53,763 bases of DNA from an uncultured Thermoanaerobaculum sp. (lineage in GTDB: Bacteria; Acidobacteriota; Thermoanaerobaculia; Thermoanaerobaculales; Thermoanaerobaculaceae), in the NCBI GenBank assembly GCA_937934115.1, contig CALHAH010000039.1, positions 1 to 53,763 of the forward strand, read 5' to 3'. Under the pieces are notes generated by a model, which had not been told where the DNA came from, did no database searches, and was given only the letters and a program-made list of their open reading frames with translations. Each line of letters begins with the position of its first letter. Within the stretch, counting starts at the first letter, position 1. A program made the translations under genes and the position numbers. This document shows, in pieces, positions 34,555-42,729 of this stretch.

Positions 34555-35727
34555 GTGGTTGGCCCCACCCTTTGCGTTACCTTTGCAGCTGGTGTCTTGG
34601 CTCTCGCCGTCGCGGCCCCCAGCCACGCCATCCCCGCCTTCGCCCGCAAGTACCAGTTCTCCTGCTCCACCTGCCATGCCCCTTTTCCTCGCCTCAAGCC
34701 TTACGGCGAGGAGTTTGCCGCTCGCGGCTTTCGTTTGGAGGACCCCAGCCAAGAACCGAGCCGTGCCACGTACGACGTGGGGGACCCGTGGCTCCAGCTT
34801 CCCCGCGAGTTTCCCCTATCCCTGCGTCTGGACGGCTACGCCGCGCTGCTGGACTCCCGCGGCGAACCCAAAACCACCGATGTGCAGTGGCCATGGGCCG
34901 TGAAGCTGCTTTCCGGCGGGCAAATCTCCAAAAACATCTCCTACTACGCCTACGGCATTTTGGAAAAAGGCGAAACCATTAAGCTGGAGGATACCTGGGT
35001 TCAATGCAACTCGATTTTTGGCGCCCCGGTAGACGTAATGGTGGGGCAATTTCAGGTTTCCGACCCGCTTTTTAAGCGAGAACTTCGGCTCTCGCGCAAC
35101 GATTACGCCATCTTTAAGCTCAAGGTGGGGCACTCTCCCACCAACCTCACCTACGACCGCGGCTTGGTGCTCACCTGGCACGCACCAGCGGAATTTGAGG
35201 TGGTAGGGCAAATCGTCAACGGCAACGGCATTGCGGCAGCGGAGGAGAACTTCGACGACAATCGCTTTAAGTCGGCTAGCCTACGCCTCGTCCGGAGTTT
35301 TGGGCCCGTGCGCTTGGGGGTTTTCGGCTACCGCGGCCAGTCTGGACCCAACCAGGGGCCCAAGGACAGGATCACCTACCTGGGGCCCGACCTGGTGGCC
35401 GACCTGGGGGAGCGTTGGCAGCTTTCCCTTTGCTACCTCCGGCGCAGCGATGGTGACCCTTTTTTGCTGGGCCGGCATGGAGCTCCACTGGTAACCAAAG
35501 GGGGATTCCTTGAGCTCCACTTCTTCCCCCAAGGTCAGGATGGCCGTTGGGCGCTTACCTTTCTTGCCAACCGCGTCACCTCGGACGTACCAAATACCGA
35601 GGAGAAAAACACCTCCATCACTTTTAACTACCTAATGGCTCGAAACTTTCGGCTGCAAATTGAGCTGTTGCGGGATGAAGTGCGCGACCAAAACCAGCTG
35701 GCGGTGGGTTTGGTGACGGCGTTTTAA
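34555..35727 (+). CDS. Outer-membrane beta-barrel with an N-terminal c-heme motif
   Basis: 390 residues from GTG 34555, behind AAAGGAGGT. A signal peptide ends at about SHA25. CSTCH at 37-41 then lies in the pattern AFARKYQFSCSTCHAPFPRLKPYGEEFAARGF; similar openings occur in uncharacterised outer-membrane proteins of several phyla. The rest is a run of amphipathic strands with a terminal Phe (LAVGLVTAF), the usual outer-membrane insertion signal. A heme near the mouth of a barrel encoded beside a pentaheme cytochrome suggests an electron route across the outer membrane. That role is inferred, not shown. Confidence 0.8.
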   Translation: MVGPTLCVTFAAGVLALAVAAPSHAIPAFARKYQFSCSTCHAPFPRLKPYGEEFAARGFRLEDPSQEPSRATYDVGDPWLQLPREFPLSLRLDGYAALLDSRGEPKTTDVQWPWAVKLLSGGQISKNISYYAYGILEKGETIKLEDTWVQCNSIFGAPVDVMVGQFQVSDPLFKRELRLSRNDYAIFKLKVGHSPTNLTYDRGLVLTWHAPAEFEVVGQIVNGNGIAAAEENFDDNRFKSASLRLVRSFGPVRLGVFGYRGQSGPNQGPKDRITYLGPDLVADLGERWQLSLCYLRRSDGDPFLLGRHGAPLVTKGGFLELHFFPQGQDGRWALTFLANRVTSDVPNTEEKNTSITFNYLMARNFRLQIELLRDEVRDQNQLAVGLVTAF

Positions 35728-35770
35728 CCAGCGCGGTGCCTGCTGGCAACGGGGCTTGCAATCCCAAAGC

Positions 35771-36060
35771 TCAGTTGCCGCCGCGTTCCGCAAACCTCTC
35801 CAGCCGGGCTTGGCGCAAAGCTGCCAACGCCCGGCCGAGTTTTTGCTGCGGCACAAAAAGGTAAAGCCCTTGCACTGGAAAACCCCAAGCTGGGGCCGTA
35901 AGCTGGGCGGCACCGGAAAGAGCTTTCGCCAAAAGCCCAAGCCAAGCGCGCGTCGTTGTTCGTAACCTCCAGTACGGGCTTGTTGGCTTCAAAGCAAACT
36001 TGGATAAGGGCAGGCTTCGGGCATGGCGGCCATTGCCTGTTTTCAAGCATGAGGCAGCAG
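35771..36060 (-). pseudogene. Frameshifted paralogue of the 37605 gene
   Basis: On the minus strand one frame gives FEANKPVLEVTNNDARLA. After a slip near 35940 the next frame gives LLAKALSGAAQLTAPAW followed by GLYLFVPQQKLGRALAALRQ and a short end. Both parts align with the second half of the intact gene at 37605-38012 (NAPFANSELLAAASSALAEV...). The last 28 codons are identical at DNA level (84 bp), while the parts before differ strongly. The N-terminal half is unrecognisable. It is a dead or dying duplicate. Confidence 0.7.
35790..35873. repeat. 84-bp direct repeat, copy 1
   Basis: Identical, base for base, to 37627-37710 in the same orientation. It codes (minus strand) for the C-terminal end of the 37605-family protein. 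The two copies bracket the second peptide cassette (36282-37618). The identity ends abruptly on both sides, which suggests gene conversion or a recombination junction. Confidence 0.9.
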
Positions 36061-36281
36061 GTGAGGGTACAGCTCACCCTTCCACACATGTACACAGCAG
36101 GTAAGGCCAAAAGTGCGCAACATGTCCTCAACCTAAAGCTTTTCGCACTTCCAGGCCCGCGCGGTGCCGTATCCCCTTGCCCACCACAGACTCGCCGTTT
36201 CGCGGAAGGGGAGCTTGACAGGAGAGAGAGAGAATCGCCCACCAAGGGCCGATAGGTGGCTCACGAAAGGAGGATCAAAAG

Positions 36282-36515
36282 ATGAACGCCTTCGCCAAAC
36301 GCTTCATGCTAATCGTGGTTCTCGCAGCCACTCTTTCCCTGGCCGTGGTTGGGTCGGCGCAGGCCATTTGGTGCGAGATCCTCAGGCTTCCCGACATGTC
36401 CTGCGTCTTCTGCCATCGTTGGACTAAGATAGGAGCTGAAACCTGCGACCTGTGGGAGGGGTGGTGCTCGGACGGGTGGTACGACAATGGCTGGTACTGT
36501 TGGGGCCAACTATGA
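36282..36515 (+). CDS. Small Cys-rich secreted peptide, cassette 2
   Basis: A 77-residue precursor, with AAGGAGG before ATG. A strong signal peptide (residues 1-28, ending GSAQA) leaves a 49-residue mature peptide that starts with Ile and has six Cys (31, 41, 44, 55, 62, 73) and many Trp. Cys41-His45 read CVFCH, a c-heme motif, inside an FCHRW core that resembles FCHW of the broken peptide at 27033. Options are disulfide-rich peptide, small monoheme cytochrome, or a modified natural product; the sequence alone does not decide. Its stop overlaps the start of the partner gene (ATGA). A TTGACA at 36215-36220 may be its -35, but no clear -10 is visible. Confidence 0.75.
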   Translation: MNAFAKRFMLIVVLAATLSLAVVGSAQAIWCEILRLPDMSCVFCHRWTKIGAETCDLWEGWCSDGWYDNGWYCWGQL

Positions 36516-37618
36516 AACATGGGTGCCGCGCGTGTGTTGTGCTGCTCGCCATAATCAGCGGCGTGGCGTGGGGACGTGGCTTCCTCGCTGAACGCAGGTT
36601 TCCCCCCGAAACCCTTTTTGCCTCTTCGGGTCACGGTACCTTGCTCACCGTGCAAGGAAATGTTCTGGAGCTTTGGAGTGAGGCCGGTAAACTGATACGT
36701 TCATGCGAAATTACGGATCCCCGCTTGCAGGGTTCACGCAACAGCGTGGCCTTGCACGGGGATTTAGCGCTTTTGAGTTTCCTGGAGCCCGAAGCTGGAA
36801 AAGAAGAAAACCGCAAGCTTGTTTTGGTCAACCTCCAGGACTGTCGCGTCGTTTCTTCTTTTTCACTCCCGGGCGTGGTGTTGGGCGTAAGGGGCAGTCC
36901 TTTGGGGTGGCTGACGGTGAGCCGCGGCGTGGGCAGCCCATCGTATGAATTTTCTTTAGTGGATAACGACGGCCAGCTTCTGGCTTCTTACGTTTTCCCT
37001 AAGGAACTGGCCGCGAGTCTCGGTTCGCGCGGTTTACCCTTAGGCCCTGCCCACCTCGTCACCCTCCGAGATCACGTCTTCATGGTGCCCCAAACAACCT
37101 ATGAGCTTTGGGCCCCGGCGCAAAAAAGCCGCCCCGCACGCAAGCTACCCGTGCCTGAATGTCTTTACCTCGAAGGCCAGTGGCTTTCCGGCGAGGCATC
37201 AGAACGAGAACTCCGCCGGCGCATGGCCTACGCCAGCGAAGAAACCCGCCGCATCATTGAGGAATTTTTACAAAAGGGGGGATCCCACCGAGGGTTTATG
37301 GCAGCGGTCCGCGGTATTTCCCCTTATCGTCACCGCTTGGCGGTTCTCCTTCGTGACCCCACAGTGGCCAGCAGCTGCCGCCTGGATATTTGGGATTTGG
37401 TCTTAGAGGCTCCCCTGCTGATCACCACCTTTGGCGAGAATCCATGCCCCGATCGCTTTTTTGCGTTGGTTAGCGACGGCCTTTGGGTTTTCCGGGAAGA
37501 TCGCTTGGTGAAAGTTCCCCTGGCCATTGCAGAGGAGCCTCTAGCCTGCCCCTGCGAGCTTTTGCGAACGTTGCGGGGCCAAGGGAACACCAGCTGGGAA
37601 AAACCTACGAAGCCGTAA
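36512..37618 (+). CDS. Secreted partner protein of peptide cassette 2
   Basis: 368 residues from ATG 36512, overlapping the peptide's stop and so translationally coupled to it. It has a signal-like N-terminus (CRACVVLLAIISGVAWG). The mature part has short beta repeats of propeller type (GTLLTVQGNVLELWSEAGKL, RKLVLVNLQDCRVVSSFSLP, DHVFMVPQTTYELWAP, GLWVFREDRLVKVPL). Several Cys (for example CEIT, DCRV, PECL, SCRL, NPCP) might form disulfides with the peptide. I do not recognise a named family. It has the same place and size class as the partner at 27282. It ends overlapping the convergent 37605 gene by 14 bp. Confidence 0.65.
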   Translation: MKHGCRACVVLLAIISGVAWGRGFLAERRFPPETLFASSGHGTLLTVQGNVLELWSEAGKLIRSCEITDPRLQGSRNSVALHGDLALLSFLEPEAGKEENRKLVLVNLQDCRVVSSFSLPGVVLGVRGSPLGWLTVSRGVGSPSYEFSLVDNDGQLLASYVFPKELAASLGSRGLPLGPAHLVTLRDHVFMVPQTTYELWAPAQKSRPARKLPVPECLYLEGQWLSGEASERELRRRMAYASEETRRIIEEFLQKGGSHRGFMAAVRGISPYRHRLAVLLRDPTVASSCRLDIWDLVLEAPLLITTFGENPCPDRFFALVSDGLWVFREDRLVKVPLAIAEEPLACPCELLRTLRGQGNTSWEKPTKP

Positions 37619-38012
37619 CGTCCCGAGCAAACCTCTCCAGCCGGGCTTGGCGCAAAGCTGCCAACGCCCGGCCGAGTTTTTGCTGCGGCACAAAAAGGTA
37701 AAGCCCTTGCGTTCGAGACCAAGCCAAAACCGGAACCTCCACCTCTGCCAAAGCTGAACTAGCGGCGGCCAAAAGCTCGGAGTTGGCAAAGGGGGCATTT
37801 ACCGCCACCCGCCTCCAGCCGTCAGCCGCCACGGTGGCTTTTGGCGGAAGCTGGCCTACTGCTGACTGAGGGACGAGGAAGGCCCGTTCCTCCAGCGGGT
37901 AGCACCCCTGGGAGAGGAGGGCTGCCGGAAGCGTGTCGCCTTCGGTGAGGAAAACCAGCGAGTAGCTCTCCGGCGACACGAAAAGAACGTGCCCGCTGGC
38001 TGATGCAAGCAT
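37605..38012 (-). CDS. Conserved-looking protein of unknown function
   Basis: About 135 residues from ATG 38012, 20 bp after the M23 peptidase stop, behind TTGGAG at a longish spacing. A longer frame (to 38087) would overlap the peptidase. The sequence GHVLFVSPESYSLVFLTEGD and the helical end GRALAALRQARLERFARD do not fit a family I know. A frameshifted paralogue lies at 35771-36060 and shares its last 84 bp exactly. The gene probably shares a transcript with the M23 peptidase. Confidence 0.55.
   Translation of the reverse strand: MLASASGHVLFVSPESYSLVFLTEGDTLPAALLSQGCYPLEERAFLVPQSAVGQLPPKATVAADGWRRVAVNAPFANSELLAAASSALAEVEVPVLAWSRTQGLYLFVPQQKLGRALAALRQARLERFARDVTAS
37627..37710. repeat. 84-bp direct repeat, copy 2
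   Basis: Identical to 35790-35873 and in the same orientation. This copy is the 3' end of the intact 37605 gene. Confidence 0.9.
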
Positions 38013-38032
38013 TGCGAAAACTCCAAAAAAAG

Positions 38033-38911
38033 TCAGTATGCGTCGAGGATGTAATGCAGGGGGTTTTGCTTTTCCCCGTCTTTCCACACCTCGTAGTGCA
38101 GATGCGGACCCGTAGTGCGCCCGCTCATGCCCACCCGCCCGATGACCTCACCGCGCTTCACCCGTTGCCCTTCCCTCACCAACACCCGGTCCAGGTGGGC
38201 GTAAATGGTGACAAAGCCGTAACCGTGGTTCAATTTCACCACTCGGCCATACCCAGCTTCCCGATCTGCAAACACCACCAAGCCGTCCGCCGGCGCCTTG
38301 ACCGGCGTACCAAAAGCGGCAGCAATATCCAGGCCACCGTGGAAAGCGGCTTGGCGGGTAATGGGGTCAATGCGCGGACCAAAACCGTCGGTGATGACAC
38401 CCACCACCGGTGCAATGGACGGGGTATGGGACAAGAGCAGTTGCTGCTCAGAAAGGCGCTGTTCCACCGCACCCAGTTGCCTCTCAAGGCGTTCCTCCCG
38501 CTGCAAGAGGTGTTCCGGGCCGCCGGTGAGCCGATCCAGCGGCCCACCAGTGCCTACGGACGTTTTTGCTGGCAACGCGGGAGCCACCAATGCATCCGCC
38601 ACCCCTGCAGCGATGGCCAGTTGCTTGGTTCGCTGTTCAAACTGCTCTAAGCGAGCGTGAACCTCGCCCAAGGCCTCCTGAAGCCGTTGGTTGGTCCGGC
38701 GAAGTTCTTTGTTTTCCTTTTCCAGGGATCGGTACAGAGCCCGTTGGCGCACGAAATTGCCGGAACCCAAGAGCGCCACCAAGGACAAAATCACCGCAAT
38801 GACGCCCAAACCGGCGGTGATCTTCAAAAGCGTTGGCGAGAGGTGGAATTTATAGACGCGCCCAGCAGCGTGGGGGATGATGACAATGGTGCTGTGGCGC
38901 TTGTGGTTCAC
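38033..38911 (-). CDS. M23 family murein endopeptidase with coiled coil
   Basis: 292 residues from GTG 38911, with GGAGGAGG upstream. A membrane anchor at about 35-55 (LGVIAVILSLVALLGSG) is followed by a coiled coil at about 60-150 (YRSLEKENKELRRTNQRLQEAL) and a LytM/M23 domain at about 170-290. The zinc ligands are in FHGGLDIAAA and HLHYEV, all present. It should cut peptide cross-links in peptidoglycan or act as an activator of amidases. A very good promoter lies upstream. Confidence 0.93.
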   Translation of the reverse strand: MNHKRHSTIVIIPHAAGRVYKFHLSPTLLKITAGLGVIAVILSLVALLGSGNFVRQRALYRSLEKENKELRRTNQRLQEALGEVHARLEQFEQRTKQLAIAAGVADALVAPALPAKTSVGTGGPLDRLTGGPEHLLQREERLERQLGAVEQRLSEQQLLLSHTPSIAPVVGVITDGFGPRIDPITRQAAFHGGLDIAAAFGTPVKAPADGLVVFADREAGYGRVVKLNHGYGFVTIYAHLDRVLVREGQRVKRGEVIGRVGMSGRTTGPHLHYEVWKDGEKQNPLHYILDAY

Positions 38912-38967
38912 GCTCCAACCTCCTCCACACAGAAAAGCTACCACACGCAGCCGCAGCTGCAAAGGTA

Positions 38968-38996
38968 ATAATGGCAACCTCTGCCAGCGCTGTCAA
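38968..38996 (-). promoter_or_regulatory. Predicted promoter of the M23 peptidase
   Basis: On the minus strand TTGACA (38996-38991), exactly 17 bp, then CATTAT (38973-38968). The start codon follows after about 55 bp. Confidence 0.65.
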
Positions 38997-39026
38997 CCCT
39001 ACCTTAACGTGTTGTTTCTTCGAATT

Positions 39027-39947
39027 TTAATCGGCACCTTCCAGAACATCCTGGGGCTTTTGGCAACGGAGCACCAGGCTCACGCCCGCCAACACCAAAA
39101 CACCGCCCCACAGAGCCTCCGGCCCCGGCCATTCCCCCAACACCAGCCACCCCAGGGTCACCGCCACCACCGGGTTAACGTACGCCGACGTGGCAACTCG
39201 CGTTGCTGGCCACGCCCGCAGGAGGTAAAAGTAGGCCGAAAACGCCACGCAGGAGCCAAAAACCACTAAGTAAACCAGGCTCAAACCCGCTGCCAGGCGT
39301 AACTGACTGTGGACTAGTTGTTCGCCCCGCAGAACGGCTATAACGCTCAGCACCAAAGCACCAGAAACCATTTGCCACGTGGCCATTTCCAAAGGGTGGT
39401 AGTGCTGGCGCACACGCCGCACCCAGAGGGATCCCACCGCCCAAACAATCACCGAAAGCTCTACCACCAATGCCGCCATGAGGTCGTCGGGCAGGGCCTT
39501 TTGCGGGTGGAGCAGAAAGAAAGACCCTGCAAAACCCACGAAAACGCCGGTCCATCCCCGCACGCCTAACCGTCCCTCCCCGGGAAGCCATGAGCCCGCC
39601 AAAGCCGTCAGCAGTGCCGTCCACAGGGGGCTTGCGGTGATCAAGAGCGCCGTATACGAAGAATCCAGGCGCGTCTCGGCCCAAAACACCATACCGTTGC
39701 AGAGGCCGATGAACAGCACCCCTACCCCCAAGGCCGGCGCCAGGTGCCGTAGCTGGACACGGAAACGCGCACCAGAAAAGTAAGCCAAAAGCGCCATGAG
39801 GGGGGCAGCAGCTAAGTAGCGCACCGCGGCAAAGCTAAAAGGACTAAAGGATTGCAACCCCACCTTAATGGCGAGATAGGTGGAACCCCACACGAAACAC
39901 ACCGTGACGTAGGCCACAAGCTCCAAGGAGCGAGTGTTTCCCCACAC
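39027..39947 (-). CDS. EamA/DMT superfamily transporter
   Basis: 306 residues with ten predicted membrane helices in two homologous halves, as in EamA transporters (YedA/RhaT type). The opening VCFVWGSTYLAIKVGLQSFSPF and the C-terminal SAYVNPVVAVTLGWLVLGE are the conserved ends of the two repeats. Family members export or import metabolites such as amino acids, but the substrate is not readable here. The start is GTG 39947. It is divergent from tRNA-Thr. Confidence 0.9.
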   Translation of the reverse strand: MWGNTRSLELVAYVTVCFVWGSTYLAIKVGLQSFSPFSFAAVRYLAAAPLMALLAYFSGARFRVQLRHLAPALGVGVLFIGLCNGMVFWAETRLDSSYTALLITASPLWTALLTALAGSWLPGEGRLGVRGWTGVFVGFAGSFFLLHPQKALPDDLMAALVVELSVIVWAVGSLWVRRVRQHYHPLEMATWQMVSGALVLSVIAVLRGEQLVHSQLRLAAGLSLVYLVVFGSCVAFSAYFYLLRAWPATRVATSAYVNPVVAVTLGWLVLGEWPGPEALWGGVLVLAGVSLVLRCQKPQDVLEGAD

Positions 39948-40013
39948 GCCCGCATCTTAGTTCACTGGGCGTGGTCATAAACCCGGGGTCTTTTGCTAAA
40001 ATTTGCCTGGCGG

Positions 40014-40089
40014 GCCAACGTAGCTCAGCCGGTAGAGCAGCTGATTCGTAATCAGCAGGTCCAGGGTTCGAGTCCCTGCGTTGGCTCCA
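40014..40089 (+). tRNA. tRNA-Thr (anticodon CGT)
   Basis: A 76-nt cloverleaf: acceptor GCCAACG/CGTTGGC, D-arm GCTCAGCCGGTAGAGC, anticodon stem GCTGA/TCAGC with loop TTCGTAA, T-arm CAGGG-TTCGAGT-CCCTG, discriminator T and encoded CCA. Anticodon CGT reads ACG threonine codons. A TGCTAAAAT extended -10 lies at 39994-40002. It is isolated, not in a tRNA cluster. Confidence 0.97.
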
Positions 40090-40197
40090 GATGCAGCATA
40101 CGCGCCGTAAGACCCGCAAACGCTAGCTTTTGCCTTGTTGCCATAGGGCTTTTATCCACGGTCCGCTGGTTTGTAGTTCGCTTAAGACAAGGCCAGC

Positions 40198-40791
40198 TCA
40201 CGTATTTTCCCCAGCTGCGCTGTGACCTCTGTCCCAAAGCCCCGCCTCCACAAGCAACTGCACCACTTCCGCTCGTTGCAACTCCCGCAGGTGACCCGGT
40301 GGCAAATCGCCCAAGGTCACCGGCCCCACCGCCACCCGTTGCAGCCGCCGCACCCGGTGTCCCAGGGCGTGAAAGCAGCGGCGGATTTGCCGATTGATAC
40401 CTTCGTGGAGAACCACTTCCACGCGAGTGCCACCCCTGGGCGCTTTTCCCAGCCTACGCACCGCTGCCGGCCGCGTCTTGCGGCCGTTGAGGACCATCCC
40501 CCCTGCTCGCAAAAGATCCAGCGCAGCTTCGCTGGGCAAGCCCCGCACCGTGACCACGTAGGTCTTGGGCAGGACCCCAGGATCCATGAGTCGTTGGGCA
40601 ACGCGGGAGTCGTCGCACAGGAGGATAAGGCCTTCCGAATCCTTGTCCAAGCGCCCCACGGCGAAGAACCCGCGAAACGTCTCCGGGAGGAGCGCAAAAA
40701 GCGTGGGAGCACCCCCTTGGCTCACGCGTGAAACCACCACGCCTCGGGGTTTGTGAAAGGCCACGACCTGGGGGAGCCGATCCTTGCCCAT
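40198..40791 (-). CDS. RluB/RluE/RsuA-type 23S or 16S rRNA pseudouridine synthase
   Basis: From ATG 40791 about 197 residues. The catalytic Asp is in GRLDKDSEGLILL. AFHKPRGVVVS near the start and EGINRQIRRCFHALGHRVRRLQRVAVGP near the end are other RsuA-family motifs. The S4 domain seen in RsuA and RluB is missing, which fits the short RluE form. Which rRNA site is modified cannot be told. The longer frame to 40869 adds residues unlike the family. It is divergent from the YfcC gene. Confidence 0.88.
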   Translation of the reverse strand: MGKDRLPQVVAFHKPRGVVVSRVSQGGAPTLFALLPETFRGFFAVGRLDKDSEGLILLCDDSRVAQRLMDPGVLPKTYVVTVRGLPSEAALDLLRAGGMVLNGRKTRPAAVRRLGKAPRGGTRVEVVLHEGINRQIRRCFHALGHRVRRLQRVAVGPVTLGDLPPGHLRELQRAEVVQLLVEAGLWDRGHSAAGENT

Positions 40792-40994
40792 ACCCCGAGG
40801 ATAGCTAAGCTGAGAGCAGCAACGCCGTAAGGCTTGCGTCCGTCGCACGCTCACTTTCTGCGTCGCCACACCCCTGGTAAAGACGCAAACATTGGGGGTG
40901 CCGAGCTTTCAACCCTGGGCCGGGGTCCCTAGCCACCACGAAAGGCCCGCCAGATGCCGGGAAAAGCTCACGCCCGCACTGGCCACAAACCCCG

Positions 40995-41022
40995 TTGTCG
41001 CACAGGACTCGTGTAGCATAAT
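40995..41022 (+). promoter_or_regulatory. Predicted promoter of the YfcC-like transporter
   Basis: TTGTCG (40995-41000), 16 bp, CATAAT (41017-41022). The start codon is only 15 bp downstream, so the 5' leader would be about 8 nt, just including the GCGAGG ribosome binding site. Confidence 0.4.
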
Positions 41023-41036
41023 CCGGCGAGGTTTTT

Positions 41037-42422
41037 ATGCGCAAAGCACCCAACGTCTTCGTCATTGTTTTTTGCCTTCTCTTGCTTACTGCAGCTGCCA
41101 CGTTTTTGGTGCCGGGTGGGGAGTACCAACGACAGGCGGTGGCGGTGGATGGAGGTACGCGGGAGCTGGTGGTACCCGACTCGTTCCGCTCCGTGGAGGC
41201 TGTCCCCCAGTGGTGGCAGGTGTTCACGGCACCGATCCACGGCTTTGGCAAGCTTTGGCACATCATTGTGTTTATCTTCGTCGTTGGAGGCTCGTTTGCA
41301 ATTCTCAACGAGACCAAAAGCTTGGCGGCGGCTATTGCTGTTCTGGTAAAAAAACTCAAAAACCGGGAGTTTTTGGTCATACCCATCGTCATGCTTGCCT
41401 TTGCCTTTTTTGGGGCCGCCTTTGGCATGTGTGAAGAGGCCATCCCCTTTGTCCTCATCTTTGTGCCCTTAAGCCTCGCGCTTGGCTACGATTCCATTGT
41501 GGGTTTGTGCCTTTCTTTCTTGGCGGCAGGGGTTGGCTTCGCCGCTGCTTTCTTAAACCCGTTCACGTTGCAAATTGCCCAAGGTATTGCCGGAGTTCCG
41601 CTTCTTTCCGGCATGGGTTTTCGCCTTATCATTTTTGCCGCAGCTACAAGTCTCACCATCGCTTGGGTCATGGTGTACGCTGCCCGTATTCGCAAGAACC
41701 CAACGCTAAGCCCCACCTACGACCTGGACGCGCCGCGCCGAGAAAAGCTGGTGCTTGACCTGCAAGGGGACCCCCCCATGACCAAGGCGCAGCTGCTGGT
41801 GCTCGTTTTGCTTTTTGCCACTATAGGCCTTACGGTTTGGGGCGCCATTGCCAAGGGGTGGTTCATTGTGGAGTTGGGGGGCCTGTTCTTTGCCCTGGGG
41901 GTCATTGCCGGTTTCGTTGCGGGTTTTTCCCCCAACCGCATCGCTGAGGTCTTCCTGCAAGGCGTTAAAGACATGAGCGGCGCAGCTCTGGTGGTGGCCT
42001 TTGCCGGCGGCATCCTGGTGCTTTTGGAGCAAAGCCGCATCCTCGACAGCATTCTCCACGCCATGGCCGGTCTTACCGGCAGCTTGCACCCAGTGTGGGC
42101 GGCATGGACCATGTACCTTGTGCAGTTTGCCCTCAACATTGCCATCCCTTCAGGCTCCACGAAAGCGGCCCTCACCATGCCTCTCATGGCACCCCTGGCT
42201 GATCTTTCCGGGATCACCCGCCAGGTTGCAGTTCTGGCATACCAGTTCGGAGACGGTTTCACCAACATGATCATTCCCACCTCCGGGGTTACCGTGGCCA
42301 CCTTGGAGCTGGCCGGCGTGCCCTTTTCCCGCTGGTTCCGTTGGCTCCTCCCCCTGGAGGTTGTCTTCGTGGTTTTTTCCCTGCTTTTCCTGGCCGTAGC
42401 TGTAGCTCTCCGCTGGCAATAG
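41037..42422 (+). CDS. YfcC family membrane transporter
   Basis: 461 residues with about 12 membrane helices. It belongs to the YfcC/ArgD-like carriers of the ion transporter superfamily, marked by FLVPGGEYQR near residue 23, FGMCEEAIPFVLIFVPLSLALGYD, FLNPFTLQIAQGIAG, and SGSTKAALTMPLMAPL near the end. Members are thought to be amino-acid or carboxylate carriers or exchangers; several lie beside peptidases. The downstream GntR gene, TonB receptor and peptidases suggest uptake of amino acids released from peptides. Confidence 0.88.
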   Translation: MRKAPNVFVIVFCLLLLTAAATFLVPGGEYQRQAVAVDGGTRELVVPDSFRSVEAVPQWWQVFTAPIHGFGKLWHIIVFIFVVGGSFAILNETKSLAAAIAVLVKKLKNREFLVIPIVMLAFAFFGAAFGMCEEAIPFVLIFVPLSLALGYDSIVGLCLSFLAAGVGFAAAFLNPFTLQIAQGIAGVPLLSGMGFRLIIFAAATSLTIAWVMVYAARIRKNPTLSPTYDLDAPRREKLVLDLQGDPPMTKAQLLVLVLLFATIGLTVWGAIAKGWFIVELGGLFFALGVIAGFVAGFSPNRIAEVFLQGVKDMSGAALVVAFAGGILVLLEQSRILDSILHAMAGLTGSLHPVWAAWTMYLVQFALNIAIPSGSTKAALTMPLMAPLADLSGITRQVAVLAYQFGDGFTNMIIPTSGVTVATLELAGVPFSRWFRWLLPLEVVFVVFSLLFLAVAVALRWQ

Positions 42423-42681
42423 GCGTCCCCACGGCATCCGCCACGTCCCCGCAGCTTGTAACGCCACCGGGCCACTAACCTCCCACGGGCAACCATCGCC
42501 TCCTTTCCGCCACTGCAGGTGACCTGGCGCCTCTTTTCGCGCTCCACATCACAGCTGTAAATAGCCAAGGTGCCGCGCAGAAACCCTACTCCCCTGCAAG
42601 GCATCGCAAAAGCCCAGCTTGCTTGCAGGATGCGTTCTTGTGGGAGGAACGGGCCTTCCAACCAAAAGGGTTGCGCTCTCC

Positions 42682-42714
42682 TTGACAGCAACCGGCTGGC
42701 AAATTATATATAAT
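42682..42714 (+). promoter_or_regulatory. Strong promoter with operator-like palindrome
   Basis: TTGACA (42682-42687), 17 bp, TATATA (42705-42710). The -10 lies inside the perfect 12-bp palindrome ATTATATATAAT (42703-42714). FCD-type GntR regulators often bind short AT-rich palindromes, and the gene downstream is such a regulator, so autorepression is likely. The rest of 42423-42729 holds no gene that I can see. Confidence 0.6.
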
Positions 42715-42729
42715 ATCGGAGATTCGAAA

